The position numbers and the translations under genes were made by a program. Of a stretch of 64,000 nucleotides of DNA, positions 52,713 through 60,811 are shown piece by piece. The stretch is from NCBI GenBank assembly GCA_000350305.1, contig CP002916.1:434001-498000 (forward strand), written 5' to 3'. Source of the stretch: Thermoplasmatales archaeon BRNA1. GTDB lineage: Archaea > Thermoplasmatota > Thermoplasmata > Methanomassiliicoccales > Methanomethylophilaceae. Each line of letters opens with the position of its first letter. Positions within the stretch are counted from its first letter, which is position 1. The notes beneath the pieces are model-generated. The model ran no database searches and had not been told where the DNA came from. It was given only the letters and a program-made list of their open reading frames with translations.

Positions 52713-53422
52713 TCATCATTCCCGCAGTCGACGTCCTCGACCACAAGGTCGTGCAGCTCGTCGGAGGCGTCCCCGGATCCCAGCAGGTGGTCCTGCCGGA
52801 CGTCATGGAGACTGCCAGGGACTGGGTTTCCAAGGGTGCGAAGTACCTTCACCTCGTGGATCTGGATGCGGCTTTCGGCAAGGAGGACAACTCCGACATA
52901 TTCTGCAGGGTCATCCGTGAGTGCGGAGTCCCCTGCGAGGTCGGGGGAGGGGTCCGCAGCGAGGCCCAGATAAAGAAATACGTCGAGGCCGGAGTGGACA
53001 GAATCATCGTCGGGACCAAGGCCGTCAAGGAGCCGGAGTGGCTCGAGGAGATGGCCGAGAAATACCCCGGAAAGCTCGTTCTGGGTCTTGACATGAAAGG
53101 CGGCAGGATCTCCATCAAGGGATGGCAGGAGGAGGTCGACACCTCCCTCGAATCTGTCTTCGACCGCATCCGCAGCCTCCCCCTCGCAGGCGTCCTGAAC
53201 ACAAACATCGATGTCGAAGGTCAGGGCAAGGGGGTGGACGTGGAATTCAACACCAGGTTCATCAAGGGATGCCCCCACAGGGTCATCGTCTCCGGAGGGG
53301 TCACCACCTTCGAGGATTCCGTCACAATGTCCGATGCCGGCGCTTATGCCGCGGTCGTCGGAATGGCCGTCTACAAAGGGATGATGAAGCCCTGGGAATG
53401 GCCGGATCCCTGGACGGCGTGA
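52709..53422 (+). CDS. hisA: ProFAR isomerase
   Basis: Isomerises ProFAR to PRFAR, step 4 of histidine synthesis. The 237-residue barrel begins IIIPAVDVLDHKVVQLVGG with the catalytic Asp and has YLHLVDLDAAFG, CEVGGGVRS, VLNTNIDVEGQGKG with the second catalytic Asp region, and HRVIVSGGVTT. It overlaps hisH by 4 nt. The gap 53423-53600 has no gene; a CATGCC-GAA-GGCATG hairpin lies near 53482-53496. Confidence 0.94.
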   Translation: MIIIPAVDVLDHKVVQLVGGVPGSQQVVLPDVMETARDWVSKGAKYLHLVDLDAAFGKEDNSDIFCRVIRECGVPCEVGGGVRSEAQIKKYVEAGVDRIIVGTKAVKEPEWLEEMAEKYPGKLVLGLDMKGGRISIKGWQEEVDTSLESVFDRIRSLPLAGVLNTNIDVEGQGKGVDVEFNTRFIKGCPHRVIVSGGVTTFEDSVTMSDAGAYAAVVGMAVYKGMMKPWEWPDPWTA

Positions 53423-53600
53423 TCCTCCTGAAGTGAGAGAGGCGGATCCCGGCAGGAGGTGAATTGTGCTTTTTGGTTCTCATGCCGAAGGCATGGGAAG
53501 AAGGTAGCGCCTCTCCCGTCGTCATCAAGATGGTACTGAGTATTTCAAAGGATGAGTGCGGAATCAATACTCCCGAGAAAAAATTTCCACTGGAGATTAT

Positions 53601-53622
53601 CGGGGCGGGTCTCCCCGCCCCG
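53601..53622 (-). terminator. Hairpin downstream of carB
   Basis: CGGGGCGGG-TCTC-CCCGCCCCG, 13 nt past the carB stop on the minus strand. Confidence 0.55.
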
Positions 53623-53635
53623 TTGAGGTTTAGTC

Positions 53636-56600
53636 TCAGACGAGCCCGTGGTAGTCCTGCATGGACTTGACGCCGATCTCGCCCTTCTTCTTCACCGCGA
53701 TGGCCCCGACGGAGATCTCGGCCCCGTTGAGGGTGGTGATGAAGGGGATCTCGAGCTCGACGGCGAGCCTCCTCATGCGGTGTCCGTCCCTGACGGCTCC
53801 GGAGTGGAGCGAGGGGGTGTTGATGATCAGGTTGATCGCACCGTCCCTCATCAGGCTGATCGCGTTGGGCTTCATGTTCTCGCTGTTCTTGAACACCGCT
53901 GTGTTCTCCACGCCGTGCTCGCGCAGGTAGGTGGAGGTTCCCTTGGTGGCGTAGATCTTGAATCCCATCTGGACGAGCTGTTTGGCGACCTCGGTCGCGG
54001 CGGGCTTGTCGTGGTCGTTGACGGTGATGTAGACTCCGCCCTCGGTGGGGAGGACGCATCCGGCCGCGGTGAGCGCCTTGAGGCAGGCGGTGTGGAGGTC
54101 GGGGTCGATTCCCATGACCTCTCCGGTGGACTTCATCTCGGGGGTGAGGATGGAGTCGACTCCCGGCAGCTTGAGGAACGGGAAGACGGATGCCTTGACC
54201 GCGTAGTGGTCGATGGCGCGGTATCCGCTGAGTCCGAAGTCCTTCAACTTCTTGCCGAGCATGACCTTGACTCCGATCTTGGCCAGCGGGATCCCGGTGG
54301 CCTTGGAGATGAAGGGCACGGTCCTGGAAGCGCGGGGGTTGGCCTCGATCATCCATATCTCTCCGTCCTTGTAGGCGAGCTGGAGGTTCATCAGTCCGAG
54401 AATCTTCAGGTTCAGTGCGACCTGCCTGTTGATCTCGACGATCTGGTCGATGATGTCCTTCGGCAGGGTGTAGGGAGGCATGACCATGGTCGCGTCTCCG
54501 GAGTGGCATCCCGCATACTCGACGTGCTCGAGGATCCCTCCGACGTAGACGTCCTCACCGTCGGAGACGGAGTCGACGTCGATCTCGATGGCCTCGGTGA
54601 GGTACTTGTCGATGAGGACCGGGTGGTTCCTGGAGACCTTCACTGCGGTCTCCATGTAGGTCTTCAGCTCGTCGGCGGAGTAGACGATCTCCATTCCGCG
54701 TCCTCCGAGGACGTAGGAGGGCCTGACCAGCACGGGGTACTCGATCTCCTCGGCAATCTTGACGGCCTCCTCGAAGGAGTATGCGGTTCCGGACGGGGGC
54801 TGCTTGATGTTGAGCTTCCTCATGAGGTCGGTGAACCTCTTCCTGTCCTCGGCGACATCCATCTGGTCGGGGGTGGTTCCCAGGACCTTGGTCTTGGTCC
54901 CCTTCAGTCCCTTCTCGACGTCGATGGCGAGGTTGACCGAGGTCTGACCTCCGTACTGGCAGATGACGCCGTCGGCATCCTCGGCCCTGATGACGTTCAG
55001 GACGTCCTCCAGCTCCAGGGGCTCGAAGTAGAGCCTGTCGGAGATGTCGTAGTCGGTGGAGACGGTCTCGGGGTTGTTGTTGATCATGACGGCCTCGATG
55101 CCCTCCTCCTGGAGAGCCATAACGCCGTGGACGCAGCAGTAGTCGAACTCGATTCCCTGTCCGATCCTGATGGGTCCTCCTCCGATGATGACGACCTTCT
55201 TCTTGGAGTCGTTCTTGACCTCGGAGCTGACGCCCTTGTAGGTGGAGTAGAAGTAGGGGGTCTCCGCGGAGAACTCCGCGGCGCAGGTGTCGACCATCTT
55301 GTAGTAGGGGAACACGCCGAGCTTCTCCCTCTGTGCGCGGACGTCCCACTCGGTCTTGCCCTTGAGGAGGGTGGCGATGGTCTCGTCGGAGAATCCCATG
55401 TACTTGGCCTCCTTCAGGAGGTCGTCGGTGAGATCCTCGGACTTGATGCGGTTCTCCATGTCGACGATGTTCTTCAGCTTCTGCACGAAGAAGATGTCCC
55501 AGGCGCACTCTTTCGCGACCTGTTCGACGGTCCATCCGCGCCTTAGGGCCTCGCCCATGGCGAAGATCCTGCGGTCGGTGGCATCCTTGAACTCGGCGTG
55601 GAGCTCGTCGTCGGTCATGTCGACGGGGTCGAGTCCCTTGACGCCGATCTCGAGGGAGCGGAGTCCCTTCAGGAGGGCCTCCTCAAAGGTCCTTCCGATG
55701 GACATGACCTCTCCGGTGGACTTCATCTGGGTTCCCAGGTGGCGGTCGACGGTGCGGAACTTGTCGAAGGGCCAGCGGGGGATCTTGATGACCACGTAGT
55801 CGATGGCGGGCTCGAATGCCGCATAGGTCTTCCCGGTGATGTGGTTGGGGATCTCGTCGAGGGTGTATCCGACGGCGATCTTGGTGGCGACCCTCGCGAT
55901 GGGGTATCCGGTCGCCTTGGAGGCGAGGGCGGATGACCTGGAGACACGGGGGTTGACCTCGATGACGCGGTAGTCGTGGGTCACGGGGTCGAAGGCGAAC
56001 TGAACGTTGCATCCTCCCTCGATCTGGAGGGCGTGTATGATCTTGATGGACGCGGTCCTGAAGGTCTGGAGGTCGCGGTCGCTGAGGGTCAGGCAGGGGG
56101 CGCAGACGATGGACTCCCCGGTGTGGATTCCCATGGCGTCGAGGTTCTCCATGTTGCAGATGATGACGCAGTTGTCGTTGGCGTCCCTCATGACCTCGTA
56201 CTCGATCTCCTTCCATCCGAGAACGGATTCCTCGATGAGGACCTGGTGGATACGGCTGTATGCGAGTCCGCGGGCGCAGATGTCCCTGAGCTCCTCCTCG
56301 TTGTAGGCGATACCTCCCCCGGTACCCCCGAGGGTGAACGCGGGCCTGATGAGGACGGGGTAGCGTCCGATGACGTTGTTGACGGCGTCCAGGGCCTCCT
56401 CGATGGAGTTGGCCGGCCTGGACAGCGGGACGGGCTCCCCGATGGTCTCCATGGTCTCCTTGAAGAGCTCCCTGTCCTCGGATTTCTCGATGGCGTCGGG
56501 CTGGGTACCGACGAGTTTCGCGCCGTACCTGTCGAGGATCCCCTTCTCCGCGAGCTCCGCGGAGATGTTGAGTCCGGTCTGTCCTCCCATTCCGGAGAGG

Positions 56601-56851
56601 ACTCCGTCGACACCTTCTTTCTCGATGATCTTGGCGATGGACTCCGCGGTCATGGGCTCGATGTAGACCCTGTCCGCGGTGTCGGGGTCGGTCTGGATGG
56701 TGGCGGGGTTGGAGTTGACCAGGACGGTCTTGTATCCCTCCTCGCGCAGGGACCTGCAGGCCTGGGATCCGGAGAAGTCGAACTCCGCGGCCTGTCCGAT
56801 GACGATCGGTCCGGAACCGATGACCATGAGCTTCTTGTAATCCTTCCTCAC
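53636..56851 (-). CDS. carB: Carbamoyl-phosphate synthase large subunit
   Basis: Makes carbamoyl phosphate for arginine and pyrimidines. The 1071-residue protein has the two ATP-grasp halves (MVIGSGPIVIGQAAEFDFSG at the start, VIIGGGPIRIGQGIEFDYCC at about 560) and a C-terminal MGS-like domain. Signatures include RPAFTLGGTGGGI and RPSYVLGGRGMEI. GTG 56851 overlaps the carA stop (GTGA) and gives the family N-terminus, so the open frame upstream to 57109 is a shadow of carA. It ends in TGA. Confidence 0.96.
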   Translation of the reverse strand: MRKDYKKLMVIGSGPIVIGQAAEFDFSGSQACRSLREEGYKTVLVNSNPATIQTDPDTADRVYIEPMTAESIAKIIEKEGVDGVLSGMGGQTGLNISAELAEKGILDRYGAKLVGTQPDAIEKSEDRELFKETMETIGEPVPLSRPANSIEEALDAVNNVIGRYPVLIRPAFTLGGTGGGIAYNEEELRDICARGLAYSRIHQVLIEESVLGWKEIEYEVMRDANDNCVIICNMENLDAMGIHTGESIVCAPCLTLSDRDLQTFRTASIKIIHALQIEGGCNVQFAFDPVTHDYRVIEVNPRVSRSSALASKATGYPIARVATKIAVGYTLDEIPNHITGKTYAAFEPAIDYVVIKIPRWPFDKFRTVDRHLGTQMKSTGEVMSIGRTFEEALLKGLRSLEIGVKGLDPVDMTDDELHAEFKDATDRRIFAMGEALRRGWTVEQVAKECAWDIFFVQKLKNIVDMENRIKSEDLTDDLLKEAKYMGFSDETIATLLKGKTEWDVRAQREKLGVFPYYKMVDTCAAEFSAETPYFYSTYKGVSSEVKNDSKKKVVIIGGGPIRIGQGIEFDYCCVHGVMALQEEGIEAVMINNNPETVSTDYDISDRLYFEPLELEDVLNVIRAEDADGVICQYGGQTSVNLAIDVEKGLKGTKTKVLGTTPDQMDVAEDRKRFTDLMRKLNIKQPPSGTAYSFEEAVKIAEEIEYPVLVRPSYVLGGRGMEIVYSADELKTYMETAVKVSRNHPVLIDKYLTEAIEIDVDSVSDGEDVYVGGILEHVEYAGCHSGDATMVMPPYTLPKDIIDQIVEINRQVALNLKILGLMNLQLAYKDGEIWMIEANPRASRTVPFISKATGIPLAKIGVKVMLGKKLKDFGLSGYRAIDHYAVKASVFPFLKLPGVDSILTPEMKSTGEVMGIDPDLHTACLKALTAAGCVLPTEGGVYITVNDHDKPAATEVAKQLVQMGFKIYATKGTSTYLREHGVENTAVFKNSENMKPNAISLMRDGAINLIINTPSLHSGAVRDGHRMRRLAVELEIPFITTLNGAEISVGAIAVKKKGEIGVKSMQDYHGLV

Positions 56852-57933
56852 TGTTTCGCCTCCTTCACGATCTTGGCGAACCTTTCGAACAGGAACGATG
56901 TGTCCATGGGTCCGGGGTTGGCCTCGGGGTGGTACTGGGAAGTGAAGACCGGGAGGTCCTTGTACTTCATCCCCTCGACGGTCTTGTCGTTGATGTTGAA
57001 CTGGTCGGCGATGAGCCCGGTTCCCTTCAGGGAGTCCTCGTCCACGGAGAACCCGTGGTTCTGGGAGGTGATGTAGACCTTGCCGTTGTACATGACGGGC
57101 TGGTTGCATCCGCGGTGTCCGAACTTCATCTTGTAGGTCTTCCCGCCGAGTCCGATGGCGGTGACCTGGTTCCCGAAGCAGATTCCGAAGAGGGGCACCT
57201 GCTCGGCGAGTATCCCGACGGTCTTCGCGGGGCCTGCTACGATGGCCTTGTGCATGGGGTCGCCGGGTCCGTTGGACACCAGGATGCCGTCGATCCTGTC
57301 CTCGGTGATGACGTCGGCGGGGGTGTCGTAGGGGTACATGATGACATTGAAGTGCTGGGAGAGGTCGTGGAGGATGCGGAGCTTCTCTCCGCAGTCAAGG
57401 AGGCCCACGGTGTACTGCTTCCCGTTGTCGAACTTCTGGATCTTCTTGCAGGATACCTCGGCCACGAGGTTTGCCTCGGAGGGCGCGGGCATCTTCTTGA
57501 GCTTCTAGATGAGCTCGGGGATCCCGTCCTTGTCCTCGGTGACGGCTCCCTTGAGCGTTCCGTGCTCCCTGATCTTGATGACGAGGTCCCTGGTGTCGAT
57601 GCCTGCGATACCGGGGATCTTGTAGTCTTTGAGGAACTCGTCGATGGTCTTCCCGTGGTAGGAGTCCGTGGGGTTCTTGGTGTACTCGCGCACGACGACG
57701 GCGCGGCAGTGGATTCCCTCGGACTGGAAGAAATCGGCAGTGGTTCCGTAGTTCCCGATGAGCGGGAAGGTCATGACGATGATCTGACCTTTGTAGGAGG
57801 GGTCGGTGAAACTCTCCTGATATCCGCTCATTCCCGTAGCAAAAACGACCTCACCGGAGGCCTCGGCAGGGTAACCGAAGGATTCCCCTTCGTATACGGT
57901 GCCGTCCTCGAGGACAAGATAACTCCTTGACAT
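56848..57933 (-). CDS. carA: Carbamoyl-phosphate synthase small subunit with one in-frame TAG (probable pyrrolysine, residue 143)
   Basis: The glutaminase subunit of carbamoyl-phosphate synthase. The first part (SYLVLEDGTVYEGESFG, FATGMSGYQESFTDPSY, GIAGIDTRDLVIKIREHG) runs to DGIPELI, then TAG at 57505-57507. The same frame continues KLKKMPAPSEANLVAEVSC, normal for this region of CarA, then the GATase part with VSNGPGDP, LFGICFGNQ (nucleophile Cys) and SQYHPEANPGP (His, Glu), ending TGA. Read through, it is 361 residues, the family length. As carA is a core gene with no second copy seen here, TAG is very likely translated. A TATA element (GGTTAAATAGG) lies about 29 nt upstream of the start. 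Confidence 0.9.
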
Positions 57934-58002
57934 CGAGGATACATCAGAGCCTCAGAACCTATTTAACCCCATACGTCCGGGAATTACATCCTGTTACAGG
58001 CC

Positions 58003-58020
58003 TTGTCTAATAATAGACAA
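58003..58020. promoter_or_regulatory. Dyad between divergent carA and pelota
   Basis: TTGTCTA-ATAA-TAGACAA, a perfect 7-bp inverted repeat about 40 nt upstream of the carA TATA box, with another TAGTCTATTG nearby (58024-58033). A further pair, TGTCTCA (58104) and TGAGACA (58130), lies closer to pelota. These may be regulator sites. The rest of the 252-nt gap has no gene. Confidence 0.45.
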
Positions 58021-58185
58021 ACGCTAGTCTATTGAACGCCAGTGTGAGGCCCGCGTATCCCCTCTGCGGCGGTGTTTCCGCCGAAAGATAACCGCGGATG
58101 TGTTGTCTCAGAGACTCGGATTACGCATTTGAGACATCGGCCGTGTATCGGAAAGACAATAAACAACACCGCCCATGGAAGAGGC

Positions 58186-59226
58186 ATGCGGATATTGGGA
58201 CGCAGTCCGGGAACCGGCGAGATCAAGGTCATGCCGGAGACGGACGACGACATTTGGCATCTCTTCAACGTCATCCAGGTTGGGGACATCGTCACCGCGT
58301 CCACCACCCGCCGCGACGAGAAGGCCGACGACAAGCTCAGGGCGGAGAGGGCGGAGAAGATCCGCATGACCCTCGGAGTCAGGATCGAGAAGATCGAATA
58401 CGACGACGATGCCCTCCGCATGCGTCTCCTCGGAGTTATCGAGACCGGTCCGCAGGACATCGGGCAGCATCACACCCTGATGATCGAACCGGGTTCCCCG
58501 CTGACCGTCGGGAAGTATAAATGGAAGAAGACCCAGATCGACAGATTGGAGTCAGCTTCCAAGGACACCGTGAAGCCCAGGATAGTGTTCGTCTCCCTCG
58601 ATCAGGACGACGCCACCGTCGCCATAATGAGGCAGTCCGGGCTGAAGGAGGTCGTCACCGTCCGCTCCATGCGTTCCGGGAAACAGTACGACGAGAAGGG
58701 CAAGCCCTTCGACTACCACGGAGAGATCATCTCCAAGCTCTCCGCCGTCGCGACCCCCGACATGCCGCTGGTCATACTCGGACCCGGGTTCGAGAAGGAG
58801 ACTCTCGCCGAGGACGTCAAGAAGCTTCCCAAAGGGACCTTCGGGAACGTGTACGTCGAGCACACCGGACAGTCCGGGATGGTCGGGGTGAACGAGCTCA
58901 TCAAGAGCGGCCTCGGTTCGCAGATCCTCAAGGAGTCCGCGGTGGGCACCGAGATGGAGGCCGTGGAGCAGCTCATGGAGCGGATTTCGAAGGACGGTCT
59001 CGCAACCTACGGTCCGCAGCAGGTCTTCGATGCGGCAAACGCCGGCGCGGTGGAGACTCTGCTTGTCCTCGATTCCGTCATCCGCGAGAGGGATCTCGAC
59101 GACATTATCCGTGCGGTCGAGACTCAGAGGGGAAAGGTCGTGGTCGTATCCGGCGATCATGATGGCGGGAGGCAGCTTGCGGCTCTCGGGGGGATGGGCG
59201 CACTGTTGCGTTACAAGACTTCATGA
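58186..59226 (+). CDS. pelA: mRNA surveillance protein pelota
   Basis: Archaeal Dom34/pelota rescues stalled ribosomes. The 346-residue protein has the Lsm-like N-terminal domain (EIKVMPETDDDIWHLFNVIQVGDIV..TTRRDEK), a central domain (RIVFVSLDQDDATVAIM) and a C-terminal eL30-like domain (ALATYGPQQVFDAANAGAVETLLVLD-type). ATG 58186 is 27 nt downstream of a weak ACAATAAAC box and gives the expected MRILGRS start. Confidence 0.92.
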   Translation: MRILGRSPGTGEIKVMPETDDDIWHLFNVIQVGDIVTASTTRRDEKADDKLRAERAEKIRMTLGVRIEKIEYDDDALRMRLLGVIETGPQDIGQHHTLMIEPGSPLTVGKYKWKKTQIDRLESASKDTVKPRIVFVSLDQDDATVAIMRQSGLKEVVTVRSMRSGKQYDEKGKPFDYHGEIISKLSAVATPDMPLVILGPGFEKETLAEDVKKLPKGTFGNVYVEHTGQSGMVGVNELIKSGLGSQILKESAVGTEMEAVEQLMERISKDGLATYGPQQVFDAANAGAVETLLVLDSVIRERDLDDIIRAVETQRGKVVVVSGDHDGGRQLAALGGMGALLRYKTS

Positions 59227-59277
59227 CATGTTTTTTATGTCGATTAAACGGTTTTAAATACGGGACATCAACCGAAT

Positions 59278-59339
59278 ATAGCCTGATAAGACCCGCAAGG
59301 TTGGTCACCATGGGTCGGCCCTTAGTACCTGCGGGCTAT
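59278..59339 (+). ncRNA. Candidate structured RNA between pelota and homocitrate synthase
   Basis: A TATA element (TTTTAAATAC, about 59251-59260) predicts a transcript start near 59282 without a following reading frame. ATAGCC (59278) can pair with GGCTAT (59334-59339), and CCCGCAAGG (59292-59300) with CCTGCGGG (59328-59335); the two pairings overlap by two bases. I recognise no known RNA family. The rest of 59340-59500 has no gene. Confidence 0.3.
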
Positions 59340-59558
59340 GCATTTGTTCTGCTTACAGTTAGTTCCCACAGGGCGATGGACAAACTTCGTATTATTTCAC
59401 CGCATGTGTGTCGAATTTTTACATAATGTGTCCATGGTTACACACGTGGCACGCGTGCGTGCGATACCCTTAAAAATAATAGATAGAATAAACTGCCGTT
59501 ACACCCTGGCGAGATGGGACGCCCGGTCAATGACAACAATGCACATGGAGTTGTTGCT

Positions 59559-60734
59559 ATGAAATCCTACAATGAAGTCAAGAAGCTCCTTTCCAGGGAC
59601 GACGTGGTCGTTTGCGATACCACCCTGAGGGACGGGGAGCAGACCGCGGGGGTCGTCTTCTCCAACATCGAGAAGTACAGGATCGCGAAGTATCTCAGCG
59701 ACGCCGGCGTCCAGCAGATCGAGGCCGGAATTCCTACCATGGGTGCCGACGAGAAGACCGCCGTCAAGCACATCGCCCACATGGGCCTCGACGCATCCAT
59801 CCTCGGATGGAACCGCGCCGACATCCACGATATCGAGACCAGCATCGACTGCGATGTAGATTCCGTCGCCATTTCCATGTCATCCTCGGACATCCACATC
59901 CAGAACAAGCTCCGCAAGGACAGGCAGTGGGTCCTCGACAAGATCACCGAGTCCATCGAGTTCGCGAAAGCCCACGGACTCTACGTCTCCTGCAACGGGG
60001 AGGACGCCTCCCGTGCGGACATGGACTTCCTCCTGGAGTTCGTCAAGACCGCCAAGGCCGCGGGGGCGGACAGGTTCCGTTACTGCGACACCATCGGTCG
60101 CGAGTACCCCTCCAACTGTTATAAGAGGGTCAAGAGGATCATCGACGAGACCGGCATGGAGGTCGAGATGCACATGCACAACGACTTCGGCATGGCTACC
60201 GCCAACGCCCTCGCCGGTGTAGAGGCCGGGGCAAGGTTCCTGAGCTGTACCATCACCGGACTCGGAGAGAGGGCCGGGAACGAGCCTCTGGAAGAGGTCG
60301 TCATGGGATGCGATGAGCTCCTGGGAAAGAAGACCGGAATCAATCCCCTGATGTTCAAGGGCATGGCCCAGTTCGTCGCCAGGGCATCCGGGCGCCGCAT
60401 CCCCGTGTCCAAGCCGTTCCTCGGAACCAACTGCTTCGCCCACGAGGCCGGAATCCACGCCGACGGAATCATCAAGGACGCACACAACTACGAGCCCTAC
60501 GATCCCGCCATCGTCGGACTCGAGAGGCAGATCGTCATCGGGAAGCACTCCGGTACCCACACCCTGATCAACGACCTCGAGAAGAGGGGCATCTCCCTGT
60601 CCAAGGAGGAGGCCGCAGACCTTCTCGTCATGGTCAGGAAGGCCGCCGTCGGAATCCACAGGAGTCTCAGCTCGGACGAGCTCTATTCCCTGTATGTGGA
60701 CCTCAAGGCCGGCAACAACATCTTCGACGATTGA
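59559..60734 (+). CDS. Homocitrate synthase (NifV/AksA-like)
   Basis: A 391-residue acyl-CoA lyase/synthase family protein. The sequence CDTTLRDGEQTAGVVF is typical of NifV-type homocitrate synthases, and MHMHNDFGMATANALAG (metal-binding His), GLGERAGNEPLEEVV and HEAGIHADGI support this. In methanogens homocitrate is the first intermediate of coenzyme B synthesis, so AksA is the likely role; citramalate or isopropylmalate synthase is less likely. ATG 59559 is chosen because GGAG (59547-59550) is 8 nt upstream; ATG 59514 in frame is possible, with a box TTAAAAATAATAG near 59470-59482. A terminator follows. Confidence 0.82.
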   Translation: MKSYNEVKKLLSRDDVVVCDTTLRDGEQTAGVVFSNIEKYRIAKYLSDAGVQQIEAGIPTMGADEKTAVKHIAHMGLDASILGWNRADIHDIETSIDCDVDSVAISMSSSDIHIQNKLRKDRQWVLDKITESIEFAKAHGLYVSCNGEDASRADMDFLLEFVKTAKAAGADRFRYCDTIGREYPSNCYKRVKRIIDETGMEVEMHMHNDFGMATANALAGVEAGARFLSCTITGLGERAGNEPLEEVVMGCDELLGKKTGINPLMFKGMAQFVARASGRRIPVSKPFLGTNCFAHEAGIHADGIIKDAHNYEPYDPAIVGLERQIVIGKHSGTHTLINDLEKRGISLSKEEAADLLVMVRKAAVGIHRSLSSDELYSLYVDLKAGNNIFDD

Positions 60735-60743
60735 AACAATTCA

Positions 60744-60770
60744 CGGGGCTCCGGCCCCGATTATTTTCTT
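60744..60770 (+). terminator. Terminator after homocitrate synthase
   Basis: CGGGGC-TCCG-GCCCCG followed by ATTATTTTCTT. Confidence 0.75.
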
Positions 60771-60811
60771 ATCTGGCACTTGTGTACATAAGGTGCTTTG
60801 ATGGTAGAACC

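Noticed and set aside
56852-57109. N-terminal extension of CarB
   Set aside because: The sequence is an out-of-frame copy of carA coding DNA; the family N-terminus begins at GTG 56851, which overlaps the carA stop.
56848-57492. CarA as two separate genes split at the TAG
   Set aside because: The second half would start inside a continuous family segment, with no promoter or ribosome binding site.
59440-59465. GCACGC-rich stretch, echoed at 62595-62645, as a shared regulatory element
   Set aside because: The similarity is limited to short CG-rich words without a consistent spacing or orientation.
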